Of a stretch of 64,000 nucleotides of DNA, positions 34,106-43,169 are shown in pieces; positions within the stretch are counted from its first letter, which is position 1, and the number at the start of each line of letters is the position of its first letter. Below the pieces are notes generated by a model, which searched no databases, was not told where the DNA came from, and saw nothing but the letters and a program-made list of their open reading frames with translations. Position numbers and translations under genes: made by a program. The DNA is from Sphingomonas ginsenosidimutans (GTDB lineage: Bacteria; Pseudomonadota; Alphaproteobacteria; Sphingomonadales; Sphingomonadaceae): assembly GCF_002374835.1 (NCBI RefSeq), contig NZ_NWVD01000001.1, positions 806,001-870,000 of the forward strand, in the 5' to 3' direction.

Positions 34106-35038
34106 TTACTTCGCCGCACCCCCCGTCACCGGCGCCGGCCACCACGACAACGTGTGATGGTCATGCGCGCTGGTCCACACGCCCGCGTCGGTATAGCGTA
34201 GCGCGCCGCTGCCCACCGGCTTGCCGACGCGCGCGTCGATTGCCAGCGTGCCGGCATCGATCACCGCGAACGTCTGGTCCTCGGTGGTGCGCAGCCATAC
34301 CTTGCCGCCGCCGGTGTCGATATCGCCATAGGCCAGCTTCGCGCCCACTTTGACGCGGCCGGTCACCTTCGCGGTCGCCGGGTCGATCCGTGCGAGCGTG
34401 CCGTCGCCCTGTTCCTGCACCCACACCGCGCCTTCGCCCGCCGCCAGGAAACCGGGCTGCGCGCCCAGCGGTACGGTGGCGGTGACGGCATTGGTGGTCG
34501 GATCGATGCGTTGCAGCACGCGGCCGTTCGCACTGACCGCCCACACCGCGTCGAAGCCGAACGCCAGATACCAGGTGCCCGGCGCGACCTTGACCGTGGC
34601 GATGATCGCGTTGGTCGCTGGGTCGATCCGCGACACAGCACCCTTGTCGTCGCTGGCGATCCAAATCGATCCCGCGCCGGCGACGACGTTCAGCTCGCCC
34701 GCCGGATTGGCGACGCCGGTGGGAATCGTCGCGACGACCGCGGCGGTGCGCGCGTCGATGCGGGTCAGCGCGCGCTTCTCGCAATCGGCGACCCACAATG
34801 TGTCGTTGGCGAACGCCATCGCGCCGCACGGCCGCCCCATCGGCACGTCAGCGCGCTTTCCGTCCAGCGACCATTGCTCCACGCGGCCGCGATTGGTGGC
34901 CCATACCGTCGTCCCGTCCACCGCCAGAAAGTCGGCGAAACCGGGTACGGAAATGACCTGTTCCTTCTGCGCCATCGCCGCCGGTGCCATGCCGCCCGTC
35001 AGCGCCATCGCCGCAAATGCTGCCCCCCAACGCATCAT
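34106..35038 (-). CDS. Secreted beta-propeller protein (YVTN/streptogramin-lyase-like)
   Basis: A 310-residue protein with signal peptide 1-24 (ending AMA-Q) and about six repeats of roughly 40 residues with the core pattern 'VWxxxxxxGxLxRIDPATxxVxAT' (for example GRVLQRIDPTTNAVTATVPLG and DGTLARIDPATAKVTGRVKVG). This predicts a six- or seven-bladed propeller in the periplasm. The streptogramin-lyase active-site histidines cannot be assigned, so an enzyme function is not claimed. The start ATG at 35038 has AGGAGG 9 bases upstream; a GTG at 35056 would overlap the atzF stop. It ends the guanidine/urea operon; its role there is unknown. Confidence 0.8.
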   Translation of the reverse strand: MMRWGAAFAAMALTGGMAPAAMAQKEQVISVPGFADFLAVDGTTVWATNRGRVEQWSLDGKRADVPMGRPCGAMAFANDTLWVADCEKRALTRIDARTAAVVATIPTGVANPAGELNVVAGAGSIWIASDDKGAVSRIDPATNAIIATVKVAPGTWYLAFGFDAVWAVSANGRVLQRIDPTTNAVTATVPLGAQPGFLAAGEGAVWVQEQGDGTLARIDPATAKVTGRVKVGAKLAYGDIDTGGGKVWLRTTEDQTFAVIDAGTLAIDARVGKPVGSGALRYTDAGVWTSAHDHHTLSWWPAPVTGGAAK

Positions 35039-35052
35039 ATCCGTGTTCCTCC

Positions 35053-36816
35053 TCACGCGCGTTGCGCGATATAGGCGCGCCAGCCGCCCAGATCGGTGAT
35101 GTCCTGCGCCCCCGTCAGCGCGCGCGGCTCCGCGACAAAGCCCTTCACGCTGCTGCCGTCCGCCAGCACGACCGTGCCGATCGCCAGCGGCGCGGGCACC
35201 TCGACCACGAAACTGCCGAAGGCGGCGACGTCCAGTTCGTATACCTCGACCGCGATTCCGGCGCCGCTTTCGTCGTGCACCAGCGCCGGTTTGGGCGGCA
35301 CGCTGTCCGCCATCGCGTACAAACGATAGGTCGGCGCGGTCTGGAAGGCCCCTACGAACACCGCCTCGCGCGACGTCAGCTGCCAGTGCAGCGGCATGTC
35401 CTTCAGATGCGCACCGACAACCGCAAGCTTCACCTTGTCCATTCTGTCCCCCGTATCCAGCGGTGGCGGCGGCGGCAGGTCGGCCGCCGCCAGATAGCGA
35501 TCGGCCACGTCCAGCAGCGCGCGGTCGCTGTCCGCCGGCCCGATCAGCGTGATCCCGAACCCGGTCGCATTGTCGCGCACGCCCGCGGGCACCGCGACTG
35601 CCGCCATGTCCAGCAGGTTCACGAAATTGGTGTAGAACCCCAGGTTGCTGTTGAGCGCGACCGGCGCGGCCAGCAGCTCGGCGACGCGATAGGTGGTGCC
35701 CGTCGTCGGAAACGCCAGCAGATCAATGTCCTGGAACAGCATGTCCGCATGGCGTTTCAGCTCCGCCAGCCGATACATCCCGCGCCATAGCGTCACCGCG
35801 TCGATGTCCGCGCCCGGCGCCACCACCGCACGCACCGTCGGGTCGATCGCATCGGGCGCGCGGGTCAGCAGATCGCCGATCGCGGCCGTCCGCTCCGCCA
35901 CCCATGGCCCGCCGTACAGCAGCTGCGCGGCCTCCAGCAGCGGCGCAATGTCGATCTCGACGATCTCCGCACCCGCCGCCAGCGTCGCCAGCGCACGGTC
36001 GTAGAGATACTCCGATTGCGCATCCCCGAACCACATTCGCTGCCCGCGGCGCGGCACCCCGATCCGCCCCGCCGCGACGCCGCGATCGGCCAGTGGCGTC
36101 GAATAGGGATCATCCGCGTCGAAACCGGCCAGCACGCCGTCGACGAGCCGCGCATCGGCGGTGTCGTCGGTGAAGACGGTGATACAGTCGAGCGTGCGGC
36201 ACGCCGGCACCAGCCCGCGCGTGCTCCAGCGGCCCTTGCTGGGCTTGAACCCGATCAAATGGTTGAACGCGGCGGGCACGCGGCCCGACCCCGCAGTGTC
36301 GGTGCCCAGTGCGAACGCCGCCACCCCCGCCGCCACCGCCACCGCCGATCCCGAACTGGATCCGCCGCTGACATAGGCAAGATTGCTGGCATTGCGCGGG
36401 ATACCATAGGGCGAGCGCGTGCCGACCAGCCCGGTCGCGAACTGGTCGAGATTGGTTTTCCCCAGCAGCAGCGCACCGGCTGCGATCAGCCGTTCCACCA
36501 CCGTCGCCGACCGCTCGGCACGATAGGCGAAGGCGGGGCAGGCGGCGGTCGTTTCCATCCCCGCGACGTCGATATTGTCCTTCACCGCAAAGGGCACACC
36601 CGCCAGCGGCAGTACCTCGCCCGCGGCAACCCGCGCGTCGACCCCGCGCGCCGCCGCGATCAGCGCCTCGGGGGCGACGCGGGCGATCCACACCTGCGGC
36701 TGGATCGCGTCATAGGCGGCGATCCGGTCCAGCGCGGCCTGCGCCACCGCGACCGCGCTGGTGCGGCCGGCGGCGACGTCCGCCGCGATGGCGGTGGCGC
36801 TCAGCCGCGCGTTCAT
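35053..36816 (-). CDS. atzF: Allophanate hydrolase
   Basis: A 587-residue amidase-signature enzyme. The Ser-cisSer-Lys triad is K79 (FAVKDNID), S155 (GGSSSGS) and S179 (TDTAGSGR). After the amidase core (to about 440) comes the C-terminal domain seen in AtzF and urea amidolyase (about 460-587, starting MDKVKLAVVGAHLKDMPLHWQL). It hydrolyses allophanate to ammonia and CO2, the final step after carboxylation. The start overlaps the carboxylase stop (ATGA). It is a separate protein here, whereas fungi fuse it to the carboxylase. Confidence 0.95.
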   Translation of the reverse strand: MNARLSATAIAADVAAGRTSAVAVAQAALDRIAAYDAIQPQVWIARVAPEALIAAARGVDARVAAGEVLPLAGVPFAVKDNIDVAGMETTAACPAFAYRAERSATVVERLIAAGALLLGKTNLDQFATGLVGTRSPYGIPRNASNLAYVSGGSSSGSAVAVAAGVAAFALGTDTAGSGRVPAAFNHLIGFKPSKGRWSTRGLVPACRTLDCITVFTDDTADARLVDGVLAGFDADDPYSTPLADRGVAAGRIGVPRRGQRMWFGDAQSEYLYDRALATLAAGAEIVEIDIAPLLEAAQLLYGGPWVAERTAAIGDLLTRAPDAIDPTVRAVVAPGADIDAVTLWRGMYRLAELKRHADMLFQDIDLLAFPTTGTTYRVAELLAAPVALNSNLGFYTNFVNLLDMAAVAVPAGVRDNATGFGITLIGPADSDRALLDVADRYLAAADLPPPPPLDTGDRMDKVKLAVVGAHLKDMPLHWQLTSREAVFVGAFQTAPTYRLYAMADSVPPKPALVHDESGAGIAVEVYELDVAAFGSFVVEVPAPLAIGTVVLADGSSVKGFVAEPRALTGAQDITDLGGWRAYIAQRA

Positions 36817-39800
36817 GCGTGCGCCTTCAGCGCCAGCATCGGCGATCCGGGCTGGAGCGGCTGGCGTTCCTCGATATAGAGCGCGGCGATCGTGCCCGCG
36901 GCGGGGCTTTCGACCGGGCATTCCATCTTCATCGCCTCGATCACCGCGATCGTGTCGCCTGCCTCGACCGCGTCACCCGCCGCGACCAGCAGCTTCCACA
37001 CGCTGCCGCCGAACGGCGCCTCGATCACGTCGGCGCCCGCCGGCACCTCGATCGCGGCGGGGGGAGGCGCGTCCTCCTCGGTCAGGGTGGCGACGCGGTC
37101 GAACTCGCCGCGGCGCTGCCAGTCGGCGCGCTCGGCGTCGAAGGCCGCCTGCCGCCGTGCCTCGAATGCGGCGATGTCCTCGGCATTTTCGGCCAGGAAG
37201 GCGCGATAATCCGCCAGCCGGAACTCCGACGGCTCGATGCGCAACGCGCGCCGCCCACTGGGGAAGTCGCGGCGCCACTCCACCAGCTCCTCGGCGCTGA
37301 TCGGGTAGAAGCGGATCTGGTCGAAGAAGCGCAGCAGCCATGGCTTTCCGTCGACGAACGAGTCGGTCTGGCGATAGGTGTTCCACACCTGCAACGTCCG
37401 GCCGAACAGCTGGTAGCCGCCCGGGCCCTCCATACCGTAGATGCACATATACGCGCCGCCGATCCCGACGACGTTGGGCGGCGTCCAGGTGCGCGCCGGA
37501 TTGTACTTGGTCGTTACCAGCCGGTGGCGCGGGTCGATCGGCGTGGCGACCGGCGCGCCGAGATAGACGTCCCCCAGCCCCATGACGAGGTAATTGGCCT
37601 CGAAGATCAGATTTTCGACCGCGGCGACATCGGGCAGGCCGTTGATGCGGCGGATGAACTCAATGTTGTCGGGGCACCACGGCGCATCGTCGCGCACCGC
37701 GCCGATATATTTCTGGATCGTCTCGATCGTAGCGGGGTCGCGCCAGCTGAGCGGCAGGTGCACGATCCGCGACGGAATGGTGACATCCTCCAGATCGCCC
37801 AGCCGGTCCTCCGCAGCGATCAGCAGCGCCAGCGCCGCGCGCTGATCGAGCTGCCGCCCGTCGAGGTGCAACTGGATCGAGCGGATGCCCGGCACGATAT
37901 CGACGATCCCCGGCACCGCCATCCGCTCCAGCTCGGTCATCAGCGCATGGACGCGGATGCGGAGCTCCAGGTCGAGGACGATCGGGCCATATTCGACCAG
38001 GATGTTGCGGTCGCCCTGCTGGCGATAGACGGTGCGCGGGCGCCCCTTGCCGGCGGGCAGTTCCGCCAGCACCGGTGACAGCGTCGCGATCGGGCGCGCG
38101 GGGCCGGCATCGGCGGGCCTGCCCTGTTCGACCAACCGGCGTTGCAGCGTGTCAGCCATCGTCGCATCGTCGATGTTGACCGGCACGAAGCGCACGCGGT
38201 CGCCCGGCACCAGTTGCCCCACTTTCCAACGGTCTGCGGCGATGATGACGAAGGGGCACACGAATCCGCCCAGCGACGGGCCGTCGGGGCCGAGGATGAT
38301 CGGCATGTCGCCGGTGAAGTCCACCGCGCCGATCGCATAGGGATTGTCGTGGATGTTTGACGGGTGCAGCCCCGCCTCACCACCGTCGGGGCGCGCCCAG
38401 TGCGGCTTGGGGCCGATCAGGCGCACGCCGGTGCGGTTGCTGTTGTAATGCACCTGCCATTCGGCATCGACGATCGTCGCAATATCGTCGTCGGTGAAGA
38501 AATCGGGCGCGCCGTGCGGGCCGTACAGGACGCGCACGGTCCATTCGTTCGACAGCGCCGGCAGCGCCACCGTGTCCAGCGGCACCTCGGTAGGCGTATC
38601 GCCCAGGTGCAGCGTGTCCCCGGCGAGCAGCCGGCGGGCGGCATGGCCGCCGAACTGTCCCAGCTCGAACGTCGCGCAGCTGCCGAGATAGGGGGCGATG
38701 TCGAACCCGCCGGCGACCAGGATATAGCCCCGCATCCCGCCGCCACGCGCCCGGCCCTGCGCGAGCGTCTGACCCGCCGCCACGTCGATCGCGACGCCCA
38801 GCGGGACCGCGATCCCGTCCAGCGTCGCGCCGAAATCGGCGCCGGTCAGGCAGATGCGCGCAGGGGCGGTGAAGGCCAGCGTCGGGCCGGTCATCGTCAC
38901 TTCCAGCCCGGCGGTCCCCTCCGCATTGCCGAGCAGGCGGTTGCCGAGCCGGAACGACTGGTCATCCATCGGCCCCGACGGCGGCACGCCGACCGCCCAC
39001 ATTGCCTGACGACCGGGCCAGTCCTGGATCGTCGTCGCGGTGCCGCCGCTGACGACGCGGATCGCGCGCGGGCGATAGTCGATCGTGTCGAGTGCGCGGG
39101 TCGATACCTCGCCGCTGGTGAAGGCGTCGGCGCGCACCACCTCGCGAAGCCAACGCAGGTTGGTTTCGATCCCGTCGATCCGCGTCGCCGCCAGCGCGGC
39201 CTGCATTGCCGCGACCGCCGCGTCGCGATCGTCGGCATGGACGATCAGCTTGGCCAGCATCGGGTCGTACCATGCGCTGACGGTGCTGCCCGCCATGCAC
39301 CACGTCTCCACCCGCGCATCGGCGGGGAAGGCGACGTGGGTCAGCGTGCCGGAGGTCGGCCGGTAGTCGAGCGCGGGATCCTCGGCATACAGGCGCACCT
39401 GAACCGAATGGCCGCGCGGCGCGCCAAGCGGGGTGTCGAGGAAGGCGAAGTCGCCCGCGGCGCCGCGGATCATCCATTCGACCAGGTCGACGCCCATCAC
39501 CTCCTCGGTGACGCCATGCTCGACCTGGAGGCGGGTGTTCATCTCCAGGAAGAAGAACTCCTCCCGTTCGGCATCGTACAGGAATTCGACGGTGCCCGCG
39601 GAGCGGTAATTCGCCGCCTGCGCCAGCCGCACTGCCGCCTCGATCAGCGCGCTGCGCACCGCGGCGGGGAGCAGCGGGGCGGGGGCCTCCTCCACCACCT
39701 TCTGGTTGCGGCGTTGAAGCGAACAGTCGCGCTCGCCCAGCGCGACGACGCGGCCGGCGCCGTCGCCGAATACCTGCACCTCGATATGCCGCGCGCGGCG

Positions 39801-40409
39801 GATGTAGCGTTCCAGGAACACGCCCGCGTCGCCGAAGCTGCCCAGCCCCTGGCGCGCGACCGCGGCGAAGCCATCGCGCACCGCCGCCTCATCCTCGCAC
39901 ACGCGCATGCCGATGCCGCCGCCGCCCGCGGTCGCCTTCAGCATCACCGGGAAGCCGATGGTGCTCGCCGCCGCGACGGCTTCTTCCTCGTCGGTCAGCA
40001 GATCGGTGCCCGGCGCCAGCGGTACGCCATGCGCGGCGGCCAGCGCCCGCGCGCTATGCTTCAGTCCGAAGGTGCGGATATTGTCGGAGGTGGGGCCGAT
40101 GAACACGATCCCGGCCGCCGCGCACGCCTCCGCGAAATCGACATTCTCCGCCAGGAAGCCATAGCCGGGATGGATCGCATCCGCGCCGGTGCGGCGCGCC
40201 GCATCGAGGATCGCGGCGACGTTGAGGTAGCTGTCCGCCGCGCGCGCCGCGCCGATGCACACCGCCTCGTCCGCCTCGGCAACGTGGAGCGAGCCTTCGT
40301 CCGCCTCGGAATAGACCGCGACCGAGCGCAGCCCCATGCGGCGCAGCGTGCGGATGATGCGGGTGGCGATCGCGCCGCGATTGGCGATCAGGACGGTCGT
40401 CACGCTCAT
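36813..40409 (-). CDS. Biotin-dependent urea/guanidine carboxylase
   Basis: A 1198-residue multidomain carboxylase. The order is biotin carboxylase (about 1-450, with the ATP-grasp segment TAGGGGIGMRV and EMNTRLQVEHGVTE), a KipA/AHS2-like domain (about 460-760), an AHS1/KipI-like domain (about 800-1010), and a C-terminal biotinyl domain with EAMKM and biotinylated K1161. It carboxylates urea to allophanate, or guanidine to carboxyguanidine. Homologues linked to two DUF1989 genes are known to prefer guanidine, so guanidine is the more likely substrate here; sequence alone does not settle it. The ATG at 40409 overlaps the upstream DUF1989 stop. Confidence 0.92.
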   Translation of the reverse strand: MSVTTVLIANRGAIATRIIRTLRRMGLRSVAVYSEADEGSLHVAEADEAVCIGAARAADSYLNVAAILDAARRTGADAIHPGYGFLAENVDFAEACAAAGIVFIGPTSDNIRTFGLKHSARALAAAHGVPLAPGTDLLTDEEEAVAAASTIGFPVMLKATAGGGGIGMRVCEDEAAVRDGFAAVARQGLGSFGDAGVFLERYIRRARHIEVQVFGDGAGRVVALGERDCSLQRRNQKVVEEAPAPLLPAAVRSALIEAAVRLAQAANYRSAGTVEFLYDAEREEFFFLEMNTRLQVEHGVTEEVMGVDLVEWMIRGAAGDFAFLDTPLGAPRGHSVQVRLYAEDPALDYRPTSGTLTHVAFPADARVETWCMAGSTVSAWYDPMLAKLIVHADDRDAAVAAMQAALAATRIDGIETNLRWLREVVRADAFTSGEVSTRALDTIDYRPRAIRVVSGGTATTIQDWPGRQAMWAVGVPPSGPMDDQSFRLGNRLLGNAEGTAGLEVTMTGPTLAFTAPARICLTGADFGATLDGIAVPLGVAIDVAAGQTLAQGRARGGGMRGYILVAGGFDIAPYLGSCATFELGQFGGHAARRLLAGDTLHLGDTPTEVPLDTVALPALSNEWTVRVLYGPHGAPDFFTDDDIATIVDAEWQVHYNSNRTGVRLIGPKPHWARPDGGEAGLHPSNIHDNPYAIGAVDFTGDMPIILGPDGPSLGGFVCPFVIIAADRWKVGQLVPGDRVRFVPVNIDDATMADTLQRRLVEQGRPADAGPARPIATLSPVLAELPAGKGRPRTVYRQQGDRNILVEYGPIVLDLELRIRVHALMTELERMAVPGIVDIVPGIRSIQLHLDGRQLDQRAALALLIAAEDRLGDLEDVTIPSRIVHLPLSWRDPATIETIQKYIGAVRDDAPWCPDNIEFIRRINGLPDVAAVENLIFEANYLVMGLGDVYLGAPVATPIDPRHRLVTTKYNPARTWTPPNVVGIGGAYMCIYGMEGPGGYQLFGRTLQVWNTYRQTDSFVDGKPWLLRFFDQIRFYPISAEELVEWRRDFPSGRRALRIEPSEFRLADYRAFLAENAEDIAAFEARRQAAFDAERADWQRRGEFDRVATLTEEDAPPPAAIEVPAGADVIEAPFGGSVWKLLVAAGDAVEAGDTIAVIEAMKMECPVESPAAGTIAALYIEERQPLQPGSPMLALKAHA

Positions 40410-41047
40410 GCCGCGGCCGCCACGATCATGCGCACGGGCGTCGGATTGAAGGCGTTGCACGGGTTGTTGATCTGCGGACAGTTGGACACGACGACGATCA
40501 CGTCCATCTCCGCGCGCAGGTCCACCGTCAGCCCGGGCGCGGAAATGCCGTCGACGATCCCCAGTGCGCCGTCGGCCTCGACCGGCACGTTCATGAAGAA
40601 GTTGATGTTCGACACGATGTCGCGCTTGCCGCGGCCCTCGATCAGGTTCGCCTCCAGGAAATTCTCGACGCAGGCGTGCTGCGCCTTGGTATGATGGCCG
40701 TAGCGCAGGGTATTGGATTCGCACGAACAGGCGCCGCCGATCGTGTCGTGATATTCGACCGCGCTGGCCGCGATCGTCATCATCGCGCGCCCTTCGTTCG
40801 AGCGTAGTACCGTGCCCTCGCGCAGGAACAGGTTGCCCTGCGCCGCGATCGTGTCCTGCGCGCTATAGCGTTCCGCGTCGTCGGCCGCGGCGTATAGCAG
40901 GAAGTCGACCGCCTGGTTGCCCTCCAGGTCGACGATGCGCAGCGTCTGGCCGGCGGCGACATGGTGCAGCCAGGGCGCGCGGGCGGGGACGACAACGTCG
41001 TGGACGACGGGGCCGGGCAGGCCCGACAGATACGGATCGGCGCTCAT
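40406..41047 (-). CDS. DUF1989 protein, UAAP2 type (probable carboxyguanidine deiminase subunit)
   Basis: A 213-residue DUF1989 protein. Conserved features include VDFLLYAAADDAERYSAQDT, the cysteine-rich GGACSCESNTLRYG (C107, C109) and VSNINFFMNVPVE near residue 145; the cysteines suit a zinc site. In characterised guanidine-degradation clusters the two DUF1989 proteins together deiminate carboxyguanidine to allophanate. The ATG at 41047 is chosen over a GTG at 41068 that overlaps the upstream gene but lacks a ribosome site. Confidence 0.85.
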   Translation of the reverse strand: MSADPYLSGLPGPVVHDVVVPARAPWLHHVAAGQTLRIVDLEGNQAVDFLLYAAADDAERYSAQDTIAAQGNLFLREGTVLRSNEGRAMMTIAASAVEYHDTIGGACSCESNTLRYGHHTKAQHACVENFLEANLIEGRGKRDIVSNINFFMNVPVEADGALGIVDGISAPGLTVDLRAEMDVIVVVSNCPQINNPCNAFNPTPVRMIVAAAA

Positions 41048-41064
41048 GCGACCAATAGTCCCTT

Positions 41065-41889
41065 TCACCGGCGGAAATAGTCTTCGACGTTGCGGAAGGC
41101 GCGCAGGCCCTCCGGCGTCGCAATGCGGATGGCGTCATCCTCGGGCGTGACCGGCCCGCGCCACGCGGTGGCGCGCAGCGGCGTGACCGTCCACGCCGGT
41201 CGCGGGTCCAGGACATGCGGACAGTTGGCGACGACCAGGATCACGTCCATCTCGGCGCGCAGCACCACGCTGCGCCCGGGCGCGAACGGGCCGGTCACCG
41301 GCGTCACCGTGCCGTCGGCCTCGATCCGCGTGCCCTTGAACAGCGTCACGCAGGGATGGACGTCACGCCGCCCCAGCCCGTGCTTGGCGACGCCCAGCAG
41401 GAAGCGGTCGCGCGCATTGGGGTGCGGGCCGCTGTTGGCGCCATTGCCGTAGCGCGCCGCGTTGCTGGTCGGGGTGGACGGCCCGCAGAAGGTGTCGTGC
41501 GTGCCGGCGTCGTCCGCCTCGATGCTCATCAGCACCCGGCCCATGTCGGACAGCAGCAGCTTGCCCTGTTCCAGATAGGCGTTCCACTGCACCTTCACCG
41601 TATCGGCGACGTTCAGCCGCTCGGTCGGCATGTCGGCATTGAACAGCTGCAACGATGCGCAGGCGTCGCCGCGCAGGTCGATCAGCCGCACCCGTGACCC
41701 CCGCGACAGGCGGCGCGTGGCATAGCCGCCGGCGGCGATCGTCTCTTCCCAGACCAGATCGGCGGGGTCGACGCCGGCCGGCAGGTCGTCGGCGACCGGC
41801 GGCAGCATCGGCATCGCCTCCACGACGGTACCGGCCATCGACCGCGCATGATCGCGTGCGGCATTCGGATCGGCGAGCGGCGCGGTCAT
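41065..41889 (-). CDS. DUF1989 protein, UAAP1 type (probable carboxyguanidine deiminase subunit)
   Basis: A 274-residue DUF1989 paralogue of the next gene, with GGYATRRLSRGSRVRLIDLRGDA, THDTFCGPSTPTSNAARYG and DVILVVANCPHVLDP. It forms a heteromeric pair with UAAP2 in known systems. The ATG at 41889 overlaps the stop of the NikR-like gene (ATGA), so the regulator and the first pathway gene are co-translated. Confidence 0.85.
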   Translation of the reverse strand: MTAPLADPNAARDHARSMAGTVVEAMPMLPPVADDLPAGVDPADLVWEETIAAGGYATRRLSRGSRVRLIDLRGDACASLQLFNADMPTERLNVADTVKVQWNAYLEQGKLLLSDMGRVLMSIEADDAGTHDTFCGPSTPTSNAARYGNGANSGPHPNARDRFLLGVAKHGLGRRDVHPCVTLFKGTRIEADGTVTPVTGPFAPGRSVVLRAEMDVILVVANCPHVLDPRPAWTVTPLRATAWRGPVTPEDDAIRIATPEGLRAFRNVEDYFRR

Positions 41890-42365
41890 GCGGCGGCTCC
41901 CGTCAGCGGCGCGGCGGCGCCGTCCTGTTCGTGGAGCGGCGGCAGCAGCGAGGTGGTGGTGACGAGTTGGAGCTGCTGGACGCCGCGCACCCGGCGCAGC
42001 GCGTCGCACAGCGACTTCAGCCGCACCGCCGGCCCCTGCACCAGCAGCACTTCCAGCGACTGGTCGTCCTCCAGGAAGACGTGCTGCGAGGAGATCACTT
42101 CCTTGAGGTAATCGGCCTGCATCTGCGCCAGCTGGTGGCGCACGCGGCCGCGGTCGCCGCGATAGACCAGCGTGACGGTGCCCGCGAGCATCTTGTCGGG
42201 ACGGGTGAACGCTTCATGTTCGGCGAGCGCGTGGCGGATCAGTTCGGCGATCAGCCCGGAGCGCGACGGCAGACCGCGTTCCTCGACCATCGTGTCGAGC
42301 TGCCGGAACAGGTCGGCCGGCAGGCTCATGCTGAGCCGGGCGAGACTGGTGGATTCTGTGGTCAT
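41886..42365 (-). CDS. NikR-like ribbon-helix-helix regulator with most nickel ligands missing
   Basis: A 159-residue regulator: N-terminal ribbon-helix-helix (LARLSMSLPADLFRQLDTMVEERG, then SRSGLIAELIRHALAEH) and a C-terminal ACT-like domain as in NikR. Aligned with E. coli NikR, ligand H87 is kept (H95, in SSQHVFLED), but H76, H89 and C95 correspond to A84, F97 and S103. High-affinity nickel binding is therefore unlikely; a different metal or an organic ligand is plausible. It heads the DUF1989/carboxylase/atzF series and has a 28-bp palindrome just upstream (42381-42408), suggesting autoregulation. The ATG at 42365 has GAGGG 8 bases upstream. Confidence 0.85.
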   Translation of the reverse strand: MTTESTSLARLSMSLPADLFRQLDTMVEERGLPSRSGLIAELIRHALAEHEAFTRPDKMLAGTVTLVYRGDRGRVRHQLAQMQADYLKEVISSQHVFLEDDQSLEVLLVQGPAVRLKSLCDALRRVRGVQQLQLVTTTSLLPPLHEQDGAAAPLTGAAA

Positions 42366-42380
42366 GAGTGACCCTCTCAA

Positions 42381-42408
42381 TTATTACAAACAACGTCAAT
42401 CGTAATAT
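42381..42408. promoter_or_regulatory. Operator TTATTAC-N14-GTAATAT before the NikR-like gene
   Basis: A 28-bp element of two 7-base arms, nearly perfectly inverted, in an AT-rich island that contrasts with the GC-rich surroundings. It lies 15 bases before the regulator start and touches the stop of the ABC ATPase gene. Its total length equals the E. coli NikR operator (6+16+6). Copies with the same arm-and-gap design are at 45171-45198 and 45304-45331. Confidence 0.75.
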
Positions 42409-43169
42409 TACGCAGCTGCAGCATCGTCCGATGCCGGTGGCGGCGTGCGCGGGCGCAGCGGCAGGTCGTAGACCGCGGTGGCGCCGAAACGGTGCGGCGC
42501 GTGCGGATCGTGGCGGCGTTTGTCGAGCGCCAGGACGCGCGTCCCCAGCGAGAACGCCTCGCGGATGTCGTGCGTCACCATCACGATCGTCAGCGCATAG
42601 TCGTGCCACAAGCGGGTGATGAGCGCGTGCATGTCGGAGCGGATGCCCGGATCAAGCGCGCCGAACGGCTCGTCGAGCAGCAGGATGCGCGGCCGCTTCA
42701 ACAGTGCCTGCGCGATCGCCAGCCGCTGCTGCATCCCGCCCGACATTTGCGCTGGGTACAGGTGCAGGCTGTCGCCCAGCCCGACCGCGCGCAGCATCTC
42801 GGCCGCCTCCTCCTCCGCCGCGCGGCGGCGCTGGCCGAACAGCCGTGCGGTCAGCGGCGCCTGCGCGCATTCCAGCCCGAACATCGTGTTGCGAAGTACC
42901 GAGAGGTGCGGGAACACCGAATAGCGCTGGAACACGACGCCGCGGTCCGGCCCGCATTCGGGCGTCAGCGGCATGTCGTCGAGCAGGATGCGTCCGCGCG
43001 TCGGCGCCTCCTGTCCCAGGATCAGGCGCAGCAGGCTGCTCTTTCCTGCCCCGGACGGGCCGATGATCGACACGAACGATCCGGCGGCGACGTCCAGGTT
43101 GACGCGCTCCAGAACGATCTTGTCGCCATATTCGACCCAGATGTCGCGCAGACTCAGGATCGTGCTCAA
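42408..43169 (-). CDS. ABC transporter ATP-binding protein (guanidine/urea-associated importer)
   Basis: A 253-residue ATPase of the nitrate/sulfonate/taurine class. Walker A IGPSGAGKSS (about 36-45), Q-loop VVFQRYSVFPHLSV, signature MSGGMQQR, Walker B ILLLDEPFGALDP and H-loop MVTHD are all intact. The start is TTG at 43169, in a TTGA overlap with the permease stop and 6 bases after GGAGG; the same frame stays open upstream through the permease, but that is not a fusion. A proline-rich tail follows the core. It energises uptake of the nitrogen compound used by the downstream enzymes. Confidence 0.88.
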   Translation of the reverse strand: MSTILSLRDIWVEYGDKIVLERVNLDVAAGSFVSIIGPSGAGKSSLLRLILGQEAPTRGRILLDDMPLTPECGPDRGVVFQRYSVFPHLSVLRNTMFGLECAQAPLTARLFGQRRRAAEEEAAEMLRAVGLGDSLHLYPAQMSGGMQQRLAIAQALLKRPRILLLDEPFGALDPGIRSDMHALITRLWHDYALTIVMVTHDIREAFSLGTRVLALDKRRHDPHAPHRFGATAVYDLPLRPRTPPPASDDAAAA

